Assembly (NCBI GenBank): GCA_001816455.1
Contig: MHCB01000006.1
Coordinates: 1 to 43,739, forward strand
Origin: Candidatus Blackburnbacteria bacterium RIFCSPHIGHO2_12_FULL_44_25
GTDB lineage: Bacteria > Patescibacteriota > Microgenomatia > UBA8517 > UBA10165
Reading direction: 5' to 3'
DNA length: 43,739 nucleotides
Positions within the stretch are counted from its first letter, which is position 1, and every line of letters begins with the position of its first letter. The position numbers and the translations under genes were made by a program. The notes beneath the pieces are model-generated. The model did no database searches. It saw nothing but the letters and a program-made list of their open reading frames with translations, and had not been told where the DNA came from. Below, one piece after another: positions 26,610 through 34,443 of this stretch.

Positions 26610-27830
26610 ATGAGTTCTCAAAGTTCAACCATCCTGAGTAATCTCAATAAGACAATAATGTCGGCCAAAAGGACACGGCTTTACAAGGATAAAAACCTGC
26701 ACAAAATAAATTCAATAAGCGAACTGTCGGGTCTTCCGTTTACCACAAAAGAAGATCTAAGGGGGGCTTATCCATATGGGGGCTTAGCAGTTTCCGAAGA
26801 TAAAATTATCGAGGTACATACTACGTCAGGAACCACAGGTAAGCCAACCCTTTCTTTTTTAACAAGAAAAGATCTTAACGAAAGCTCAAAGGCAATTTCT
26901 GAAGCCTGGAGGGCCTTTGGAATTACTAAAAATAGCAAAGTTATGTTCATCATGAGTTACGGTTTGTTTAGTGGAGCGGCTTTAAATACATATGCGATTC
27001 AGAGTATTGGTGCCTTTGTTCTTCCTGCAGGAATTCAGCCTGTAAAAACGCAGGTAGATTTTATGGTTGAATTTGGAATAGATACTGTTATCGCTACCCC
27101 AGGGTTTTTGCTTTATCTTTATGAGTGGATGGCTGCAAATGATTTTGATCGTAGTAGGCTCAAGCTGGTTAGGGCTATTGCCGCTGGTGAAGTCTATTCC
27201 AATAAAATACGAAGGGAAATCGAGAAGAAGCTCAAAATAAAAGTATTTGACCACTACGGATTGTGTGAAGTAAATACAGGAATAGCTTATGAATGTGACA
27301 AAATGCAAGGTCTACATGTGATAGACGATTATGTCGTTCCTGAGATAGTAGACCCTGAAACCGGAAAGGTAATGCCTGAAGGAGAGTATGGAGAACTTGT
27401 GCTGACAAGTCTCAAAAAAGACGCCTCCCCCATTGTTCGATATAAAACCAAGGATATTACTCGTATTATTCCCGGTAAATGCCCATGCGGTAGACATAGA
27501 ATCCGCATTGACAGAATAAAGGCTAGAGTCGGAGAAACGCTATTTATTAAGGGAATAAAGATTGATCCTTATGAGCTGAGGGATTTTATTAGGGAATATC
27601 TAGGAAAAAGCTTTTTTGGTGGAGACATGCAAATAGTTGTGAAAGATAATGACATAAAGTTTCTGCCAAAAATTTTTCTTAGTCTCGTCCAAAATGATGA
27701 AAAAATAATTAAGAGCTTGACGGAAAAGATATATGAACAGACAAGAACCAGGTTTATTGTTGAACATGCTGACCCACAGTTTTTTAATAGAGAGAAGAAC
27801 AATAAGGTTAAATTCATCCATCATGAATAA
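26610..27830 (+). CDS. Phenylacetate-CoA ligase (PaaK)-family adenylate-forming enzyme
   Basis: TTSGTTGKPTLSFLTRKDL, DHYGLCEVNTGIAYEC, GELVLTSLKKDASPIVRYKTKDITRI, CPCGRHRIRIDRIKAR. Confidence 0.88.
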   Translation: MSSQSSTILSNLNKTIMSAKRTRLYKDKNLHKINSISELSGLPFTTKEDLRGAYPYGGLAVSEDKIIEVHTTSGTTGKPTLSFLTRKDLNESSKAISEAWRAFGITKNSKVMFIMSYGLFSGAALNTYAIQSIGAFVLPAGIQPVKTQVDFMVEFGIDTVIATPGFLLYLYEWMAANDFDRSRLKLVRAIAAGEVYSNKIRREIEKKLKIKVFDHYGLCEVNTGIAYECDKMQGLHVIDDYVVPEIVDPETGKVMPEGEYGELVLTSLKKDASPIVRYKTKDITRIIPGKCPCGRHRIRIDRIKARVGETLFIKGIKIDPYELRDFIREYLGKSFFGGDMQIVVKDNDIKFLPKIFLSLVQNDEKIIKSLTEKIYEQTRTRFIVEHADPQFFNREKNNKVKFIHHE

Positions 27831-29013
27831 CAAGTTTGAAGTGGATTCCTTATGTTACGACTTGGTTACTTGGCTTAATAAAAAGAAGAGCATAATTTTC
27901 AAATTAAACAATGAATGCACTCAAGATACTGAATATTCAATAAAAATTGATTTTCAGTTTATTAATCAGTATCTACTCTCTTACTCTAAAAACAATTCAC
28001 ACTTTTTCAACTCTCAATTGAAGCCAAAAGGAAAGGTCATACTTGTTTTATCGTTTAACGAACCATTAGTTACAGCGATAGTTCCAGTTCTAAACGCACT
28101 GGTTGCAGGGAATGAAGTTGTGGTTCGTCCAAGTAGGCGGGGGACTAGAATTTTTGACTACATATGGAAAGAGAGTGGTGTTTGTCAAAAATATGGAGGG
28201 AACCTAAAGACAATGTCTGGTGGTGGGCCGGAAGTTCTAGAAAAAGAGCTCATGTGTGCACAAGCTTTATATTTTTTTGGTGGACATAAAAACGCAAAAA
28301 CAGTCTTTCTTTTATGCTCTAAGAACTTTGTTGAGTTCTATCCTGAAATCGAAGCCGCAGATTTTAAAGTTGTCAAGATTAGCAATCTTAGTAACTTCGA
28401 TATGGATCAAGATATTGAAACTTCACTAACGGAGGCTTTTACTCACACTGGACAAAGCTGCCAAAGAATCCAAGGAATATTTGTTCACGACAGCAACCAT
28501 GAAGAGTATTCAAAAAGAATCCTTAAAAGGTTCAATCAACTAGTGTTGTCAAAAAGAATAGAAAGATATATTTCTCCTAATTTTAATTTTGATGAAACAA
28601 TGGTTCAACAATTAAATGTTGATATGTCAAAAGCCGCACCAACAAAACTTATTAGGGCAAACAATAAATTTGGGTTTCCCGTTTTGGTCCTAAATCCAAA
28701 TCCTAAAAGTGTCTTTGTTCAGTCTGCTTATTTTTTGCCAGTCATCTGGGTAACCAGGTACTCAACAGAAGAAGAATTGTTTGATAATATATCCTCTCGA
28801 CCATACCATCTTGGAGTAAATATCCAATCGGATGAGGATAAGTTCATCCAGAAACTAATAAGAAAAACAAATTTTACCAGATATACAGTTAACACTGATC
28901 ACTCGAGAGTTAGACCTAACGAAGGATGGGGTGGAAGTTGGCCGACCGGCTATTCTGGGAACAAAAGCTGGTTGGAGCTTTTTTCATACCCATATCAAAT
29001 CGTGACACAATGA
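27823..29013 (+). CDS. Aldehyde dehydrogenase-family / acyl reductase protein
   Basis: PVLNALVAGNEVVVRPSRR cofactor region; catalytic Cys motif FTHTGQSCQRIQGIFV; 8-nt overlap with ligase gene. Confidence 0.8.
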   Translation: MNNKFEVDSLCYDLVTWLNKKKSIIFKLNNECTQDTEYSIKIDFQFINQYLLSYSKNNSHFFNSQLKPKGKVILVLSFNEPLVTAIVPVLNALVAGNEVVVRPSRRGTRIFDYIWKESGVCQKYGGNLKTMSGGGPEVLEKELMCAQALYFFGGHKNAKTVFLLCSKNFVEFYPEIEAADFKVVKISNLSNFDMDQDIETSLTEAFTHTGQSCQRIQGIFVHDSNHEEYSKRILKRFNQLVLSKRIERYISPNFNFDETMVQQLNVDMSKAAPTKLIRANNKFGFPVLVLNPNPKSVFVQSAYFLPVIWVTRYSTEEELFDNISSRPYHLGVNIQSDEDKFIQKLIRKTNFTRYTVNTDHSRVRPNEGWGGSWPTGYSGNKSWLELFSYPYQIVTQ

Positions 29014-29045
29014 AATCTTGGAATTACAGGGAGGAAGTCATAGAC

Positions 29046-30317
29046 TTACTCTGCCTCGATTGCTAGCATGTTTAACGACCTTTTTCCCAGCCTAATCACG
29101 AAACTTCCATTTTCGGCAAGTTTTATGTGTGCGGTTTTTGGGTCAATTGGTATACCATCAACATAGAACCCGTGTTGCTCGATCAGTCTCCGCACATCCG
29201 CTTTACTCCTAGCCAAGTTTTTCTCAACTAGCAAGCTCACTAGAGCTTTGATGCTAATATCTCCAGGTTCAAGCTTACTCCTTAGAACTGATTCTGGGGT
29301 TTCCATCCTTTGAACAGTACTTTGGAAATATGTTGCAGCGTTATCGGCAGCTTCATTACCGTCATAGAGTCTTACTACTTCATGTGCCAAAACCTTTTTC
29401 AGTGCTACAATATCTGCGGTCCCATCGTGTAATTCTTGTATTGACCTTCCTACAAAATCCATAGGAAGTCGAGTTGCACATTCTAGATATGTGGGTATAA
29501 GGGAGTCGGCAATCTTCATCAATTGAACGTATTTTATCTCCGGAGTGTCGTCGATCCATATGCAGTTTCCTATGCTAGTACTCATCTTTTCTCCATCGGG
29601 ACCTATTAGCAATTGGGTGGTCATATAATCCTGAGGAGGCATACCATATGCCTCTTGAACATCTCGTCCTTTGGTGAGGTTATACGTTTGGTCGGTCCCC
29701 CCAAGCTCAACATCAGCGTTAATCATTACAGAATCATACGCCTGAAGAAGAGGATAAAATGCTTCCGCAAATGAAACAGAGTCGCCCCGACTAATTCTAT
29801 CGGAGAAATTTTTTCTTCCCACCGCTTCCTGCATTGTCTGACATGATGCAAGTCTTAAGAGTGTATCCAGTGAAATATTTTCCAACCAATCAGCATTATG
29901 AACTAATTCCAGCTTTGAAACATCAAGGATCCTAGCAAATTGCTGCATATAATCTTTAATATTATCTGCAATCTGTTTCGGCGTGAGTCCTTTTCTGGCA
30001 CCTGTCTTATCAGATGAGTCGCCAACCTGTGCGGTTCCGTCACCGATAATTATCACAATTTGATGTCCTAAATCTTGAAATTCTTTCAGTTTTAACAGAG
30101 TAGATCCCCGACCTACGTGTAACCTAGAGCCCGTAGGATCAATTCCCAGCTTGACTCTTAAAACTGTGCCTTCCTCCAGCAACCTGGCCCGAAGATGTTC
30201 CTTATCAGCCACTTCAACTACGCCTCGAGTCAATAGCTCATCTACTCTACTTTCTATTTCCTTTCTGCTGGCTGTTTCGGGAATCATGGCTTCAGGTTTT
30301 ACTCTTTCTCCAGTCAT
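29046..30317 (-). CDS. tyrS: Tyrosyl-tRNA synthetase
   Basis: GIDPTGSRLHVGRGSTLLKLKEFQDLGH, AYDSVMINADVELGGTDQTYNL, GEKMSTSIGN, C-terminal S4-like domain. Confidence 0.93.
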   Translation of the reverse strand: MTGERVKPEAMIPETASRKEIESRVDELLTRGVVEVADKEHLRARLLEEGTVLRVKLGIDPTGSRLHVGRGSTLLKLKEFQDLGHQIVIIIGDGTAQVGDSSDKTGARKGLTPKQIADNIKDYMQQFARILDVSKLELVHNADWLENISLDTLLRLASCQTMQEAVGRKNFSDRISRGDSVSFAEAFYPLLQAYDSVMINADVELGGTDQTYNLTKGRDVQEAYGMPPQDYMTTQLLIGPDGEKMSTSIGNCIWIDDTPEIKYVQLMKIADSLIPTYLECATRLPMDFVGRSIQELHDGTADIVALKKVLAHEVVRLYDGNEAADNAATYFQSTVQRMETPESVLRSKLEPGDISIKALVSLLVEKNLARSKADVRRLIEQHGFYVDGIPIDPKTAHIKLAENGSFVIRLGKRSLNMLAIEAE

Positions 30318-30502
30318 GGTATAGCGAAAATTATACACCACGATCCAGCCCAGTCAAGCTATATACTTTAGGAAAATCATTCCGCGCCCTTTTTCTCTTG
30401 AAGCAAACAGGGTTCTTCACATTGCTCTGAGCGCCAGACTCACACCGAGAGAGATGGTGGATGTTGACAGTTGGTCCGGTCCGGAATAGACTAAGACCCA
30501 TA

Positions 30503-30880
30503 ATGGGCCTAGTTGAGAGAATTAAGCAAATTGCTAGTGGGAAAGAAAGGGGTTCGGTTGTTAAACCCACGAGGAAACTTGCGGATGTATTGTCGGGTTC
30601 GAGAATTTTAGATATTTTGGAGGGACTGAGAGACCAAACACCGCTAGAGTTCTCTAGCCAGGTTGTTGAAGACGGCAAAAAGATAGTAATTAGAGTAAAT
30701 TGGCCGACAGTTGTTAGCCAGGGAAAGAAGGGGTTTACGGTTTCTCTCACCGAAGAGTCTATATCATTTATGGGCAATACGCCCAACAACCACAGGCATC
30801 TAGAGGGTATGGATATGCAAGATGGAGAATTAATCGAGAACTCGTTGTTAGAAGCCTTCAGAAGTCCGTCAATGGTCTAA
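30503..30880 (+). CDS. Hypothetical protein
   Basis: MGLVERIKQIASGKERG... coherent soluble protein; preferred over overlapping minus-strand ORF 30331-30789. Confidence 0.5.
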   Translation: MGLVERIKQIASGKERGSVVKPTRKLADVLSGSRILDILEGLRDQTPLEFSSQVVEDGKKIVIRVNWPTVVSQGKKGFTVSLTEESISFMGNTPNNHRHLEGMDMQDGELIENSLLEAFRSPSMV

Positions 30881-30924
30881 AAATCCCTCCTGTTTTTGCT
30901 TGCCTAAGCCAACTTTTAGAAAAA

Positions 30925-30959
30925 GAGGTAGTCTTCTCAGGCTACTCTGCAATTTTTTA
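30925..30959 (+). terminator. Possible rho-independent terminator
   Basis: Imperfect hairpin GAGGTAGTCttctcaGGCTACTC then ATTTTTT. Confidence 0.4.
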
Positions 30960-30980
30960 GACGCTGAAATTGGGTATGGA

Positions 30981-31002
30981 TCACACTTCCGATGTGTGAT
31001 GT
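30981..31002. repeat. Palindromic repeat copy C (TCACACTTCCGATGTGTGATGT)
   Basis: Identical to copy B over 22 nt. Confidence 0.8.
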
Positions 31003-31012
31003 TTGTAGTGTG

Positions 31013-31249
31013 TTACGAGGTGGGTTTTTCTAGTTTTACAAGACGATCATCGTGGTCTGCTAGATCGTCGTTTATACGCTGGTGAGAAAACTGGTGGGCG
31101 TCAAAATTGTCTCTTATTTTTTGCAATTCACTAAGGATTTCATCTTTAAATTCCAGCAGGTCGTTTTTAATCTCGCTGTGAAGTTCGGTTTTCAACCCTT
31201 CTAGTCGTTCGTCTAAGTATTTTTTAGTGACTGGGGTTTTGTCGTTCAC
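31013..31249 (-). CDS. Small coiled-coil hypothetical protein
   Basis: KKYLDERLEGLKTELHSEIKNDLLEFKDEILSELQKIRDNFDAHQFSHQRINDDLADHDDRLVKLE heptad-like. Confidence 0.6.
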   Translation of the reverse strand: MNDKTPVTKKYLDERLEGLKTELHSEIKNDLLEFKDEILSELQKIRDNFDAHQFSHQRINDDLADHDDRLVKLEKPTS

Positions 31250-31294
31250 ATCTTACATGTTATGCAGTGAAAACTAGGGTGTCAACGAATGGAA

Positions 31295-31335
31295 AAGGGC
31301 AGGGCCATCCTTGATGGATAGGCGGCCCTGCCTTT
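31295..31335. terminator. Strong GC-rich hairpin downstream of lipase/propeller gene (terminator-like)
   Basis: AAGGGCAGGGCCATCCttgatGGATaggcGGCCCTGCCTTT nested stem-loop. Confidence 0.55.
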
Positions 31336-31353
31336 GGTACCCTGTGGGAGAAT

Positions 31354-33267
31354 TTATGTGGTGCGGGATTCTCCGGGGTTGTGGGCGGCAAGCACTTGGG
31401 GTGGTTTGGGATTCCAGGCAGGACTGTCGGCTTGGTTGATGACAACTTCCCCACCACCAGACGCATTGGTAATAGTCAGCGTTGACACGCACTTCTCTCG
31501 GCAAGTATAGTCCACCGCAGCGATCGCCCCACCGTCGAATGAAGGGACGGCAATGGCGCCTTTTACTGTGAATCGCTGTACATTGTTGTTTGCCGTGTCG
31601 ACTCGCCAGAAAATTGGTTTTTCGTCTTGACGACAGGCTGTGCCAACGAGCAACTTGGAGGTTTGGCCAAGCCACGAAAGTTGAAAGTCCACCATGCCCA
31701 TTTCGCGTCCACAACTCATGCTAACATCCAAGACTTTGGTGCTGGTTTGGGTCGCTGAGTCGTAAACCATCACCGCCGCCGGGCGTGATCTTTGAGCAGA
31801 CATATAGGCAATCTTGCCTTGGGAAGGACTCCATTGAGCGTTGAAAAACTGCTTATCGTAAGTAAGTGAGAAATCCAGACCACTTGTACGCGGCAAGCCG
31901 ATATGTGCCACCTCGACACGACTGTACGGTGATCTGTTGGTATCGGTGGCAGCGTAAACAAACCATAAGTTGTCGAAGTCATCACCCGACCAGCTGGGCG
32001 GATAGTAGAGCGCGACGTTGGAGCTTCCGTGACTCAAAATCCGTTGCCTTTGGACATCAAAGACCGCGATCGTCCCGACAAAGAAGCCCAAACTTTGGGT
32101 TGCGGAGTCGAGAAACACGATAAACTCACCACTAGGAGACCAGCTTGGCAAAGCGCCCTTGGCAACAACTCGTGTTCGTCCTGAGAAAACATCTGTAAGC
32201 AGGAGTTCTGTCGAGTGGTCTGCTTTTATCCGCGTGTAGGCAAGCGTTGTGCCGTCTGGCGACCAGGCAAGATTGGAGTACCAGTGCCTTGCATAACTCT
32301 CGATAGGTTGGCCGTCTTGAGTTAGCTTCCTCTTTTCGCCTGTGGCAAGCCTGGCAAGCCAGATATTGCCGTCCGCACCAGTATAGGCTATCTCGCCGGT
32401 CCGCAGGGCTTCACCATGAGGTAACTCGGCAAGGGCTTCCTTGATGGTCCGAATGGCAGACTGGGCGTGCAGGATTTGTTCGTGCCCGGCGCAGGTAGCC
32501 CAGTATGCTGATGAGGCACACTTTACTCCTGTTGTGACTCCAAGGTTGAAGAAAACCTCGAACCCAGGAATCATTGCATCCAGCGTTGGGACCATAACGT
32601 CGTCGACAGAAGATAGAGTGCGGATGACGACTTTTTCTTTCAGGCGTTCTGCCAGGGCGATGTTCCTGTTCAGAACAATCTCCTGATTGAGTTGTACGAG
32701 TACTTGCGCAACGTCGCTTTCTGCGAGATCGTAACTAACCTTGTCAGCCATCACCCGGATCGTCTCTTTACTGCTACCGTTCACGGGGCTGTCGAGGGTT
32801 ACCAGGTGTTTGATGTGCCTGAGCGCAGGTCCTTGCTCCTCTGTTCCAGTGTAGTTTAGTGCAATCAGTCCGCCCAGGCTATGTCCCAAAAGATCTATCG
32901 AAACTCCGGGGCAGCGCTGGATTTCTTCGTTGATTGTTTGCCTGAGTGCGCTGACACTGTGGGATAAATGCTGATGAGTGTTTTTCTTTGTGTAGTTGTT
33001 TCGATCCTGGAGATTGTAACTAAACGGAAGAACCTTGTTGTATCGTGGTCCGGCCGCGTTGATTATGTCGCCAAACGTCTCTGTCCAACTGCTGTATTCG
33101 GTTTCAATTCCCTGTAACAGCAATAAGACACGCTCGTTACAAGCGATTTTGGTTTGTGCGGTTGACGTGCCTCCCGGTAGAAGAAGACCCAGCAAGAGCA
33201 CGGTGTACAACAAGTGCCTAAACCAGCTATACTTTTTCAAGGTACCCCTCCTATGAGGCCAACTCAA
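31354..33267 (-). CDS. Secreted lipase-like alpha/beta hydrolase fused to PD40/TolB-like beta-propeller
   Basis: Signal peptide; SIDLLGHSLGGLIALNYTG; repeats LAWSPDGTTLAYTRI, PSWSPSGEFIVFLDS, AQWSPSQGKIAYMS. Confidence 0.85.
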   Translation of the reverse strand: MSWPHRRGTLKKYSWFRHLLYTVLLLGLLLPGGTSTAQTKIACNERVLLLLQGIETEYSSWTETFGDIINAAGPRYNKVLPFSYNLQDRNNYTKKNTHQHLSHSVSALRQTINEEIQRCPGVSIDLLGHSLGGLIALNYTGTEEQGPALRHIKHLVTLDSPVNGSSKETIRVMADKVSYDLAESDVAQVLVQLNQEIVLNRNIALAERLKEKVVIRTLSSVDDVMVPTLDAMIPGFEVFFNLGVTTGVKCASSAYWATCAGHEQILHAQSAIRTIKEALAELPHGEALRTGEIAYTGADGNIWLARLATGEKRKLTQDGQPIESYARHWYSNLAWSPDGTTLAYTRIKADHSTELLLTDVFSGRTRVVAKGALPSWSPSGEFIVFLDSATQSLGFFVGTIAVFDVQRQRILSHGSSNVALYYPPSWSGDDFDNLWFVYAATDTNRSPYSRVEVAHIGLPRTSGLDFSLTYDKQFFNAQWSPSQGKIAYMSAQRSRPAAVMVYDSATQTSTKVLDVSMSCGREMGMVDFQLSWLGQTSKLLVGTACRQDEKPIFWRVDTANNNVQRFTVKGAIAVPSFDGGAIAAVDYTCREKCVSTLTITNASGGGEVVINQADSPAWNPKPPQVLAAHNPGESRTT

Positions 33268-33624
33268 CCCAAAATTGGGCTAATTCGAATTATACTTTTT
33301 CTTGTTGTTCAGTTTCTAGGAGTGGTTTTTTCGTTTGTTTTCTCCCTTATACCCTCAGCTATGATTGTTGTTTTTAATTCCGATTCGATTCTTGAAGCGA
33401 CGAGTTCAGCGGTTAAAATAGTGTTAGTGGTTGGAACAATTTCAGCCTTTTTGGTGGGGATCGCAACGTATGCTTTGACCAGAAGAGTAAGATGGGTAAA
33501 GATGTCTGTGGCTATCACTTTCTTAGCAGCGGCATTACCGCCACTTTTAGTTCTAACCGGTGTAGGCGGGGTATTATTCTGGGTGATAGGTGCTTGGATG
33601 TCGTTTTGGGGATCTTTTCGCTAG
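33253..33624 (+). CDS. Small integral membrane protein
   Basis: Four predicted hydrophobic segments in MRPTQPKIGLIRIILFLVVQFLGVVFSFVF... Confidence 0.55.
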   Translation: MRPTQPKIGLIRIILFLVVQFLGVVFSFVFSLIPSAMIVVFNSDSILEATSSAVKIVLVVGTISAFLVGIATYALTRRVRWVKMSVAITFLAAALPPLLVLTGVGGVLFWVIGAWMSFWGSFR

Positions 33625-33644
33625 ATAGCAGAAGCTAGAGATAA

Positions 33645-34166
33645 TTAAAGCTTATTCACAACTACTCGGGTTATGAGGATATTGTCCGTTTCTTTTTTCG
33701 GAAAGCAGTTAAATTGAGCGACAACTTCGGCGTCGTTTGCTAAACCTTTAAGGCCAATGTCTTTTCCGTTGGCATCTTCTACGAGTCCTGGTTTTTCATT
33801 TAGAGAAAGCGTTAAACTTTCCCCTTCTTCTTTGGGAACAAGGTCAAATCTTCCCGAAGTGCCGCTTATTGTCAAACTTGCAATTTTACCGTTCATTGAC
33901 CCGATAACGGTTTTTTTACCGCTATATTCTGCGACTTCTATCCGGCTTACGACTTTGTTTTCTTTAAGAGATGTGCAACTTCCGATGTCTGTATTATCTG
34001 TAACTTCTGATCTTTTTGTCGTTATTTGCGGGGTTGGTGTTATATTTTGGGTAGTTTTTTTGGCGGTTGGCAAGGGACTGCCACGCAAATAGAAGTAGTA
34101 GCCGCCTAGACCTAAGATAGAAAAAAGAGCTAAGGCGACGAGAGTATAGAAGAATTTATTGCTCAC
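33645..34166 (-). CDS. Single-TM extracytoplasmic hypothetical protein
   Basis: N-terminal TM MSNKFFYTLVALALFSILGLGGYYFYL, T/P linker, beta-rich domain. Confidence 0.6.
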   Translation of the reverse strand: MSNKFFYTLVALALFSILGLGGYYFYLRGSPLPTAKKTTQNITPTPQITTKRSEVTDNTDIGSCTSLKENKVVSRIEVAEYSGKKTVIGSMNGKIASLTISGTSGRFDLVPKEEGESLTLSLNEKPGLVEDANGKDIGLKGLANDAEVVAQFNCFPKKETDNILITRVVVNKL

Positions 34167-34221
34167 CGTTTAATCATACATACAACTCGTTTCAAAACTC
34201 AAGCATCTTGTCTAAAAGGTG

Positions 34222-34421
34222 CGGCAGGGAAGGACAGGAGTTTGTGGTATGGAAATTGGGGTTAAATTTACCACATTCTCGTGTTCGCTTCCCTGCCGGG
34301 TCGTTTGTCGTCTTTTGGCTACCTCCTTTCGTTGAGGGGCGAAGGGCTGGGGTGTAGAACCCCGAGGTAATGTCCGTCGATAGTCCGACAATTTGACTGA
34401 AAAGTACTGCTGTTTATTGTA
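34222..34421. ncRNA. Candidate structured non-coding RNA
   Basis: Long nested hairpin CGGCAGGGAA/TTCCCTGCCG, three-way junction TACCTC/GAGGTA containing GGGGTgtagaACCCC and CCTTTCG/CGAAGG, hairpin GTCG/CGAC; strand undetermined (minus has TACAAT box at 34416-34421). Confidence 0.4.
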
Positions 34422-34443
34422 CACCCCTTTAGCAATTGGGGAT

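Noticed and set aside
30331-30789. 152-aa minus-strand ORF
   Set aside because: Antisense to the more plausible plus-strand ORF 30503-30880 and overlaps the tyrS start.
33970-33996. GTGCAACTTCCGATGTCTG as a fourth palindrome copy
   Set aside because: Shares only the ACTTCCGATGT core, lacks the flanking inverted arms and lies inside a coding region.
34202-34443. tmRNA, RNase P RNA or SRP RNA
   Set aside because: No tRNA-like 3' end, no RNase P GAGGAAAGUC/ACAGAA elements and no SRP GGUCAGGUCCGGAAGGAAGCAGC motif seen by eye.
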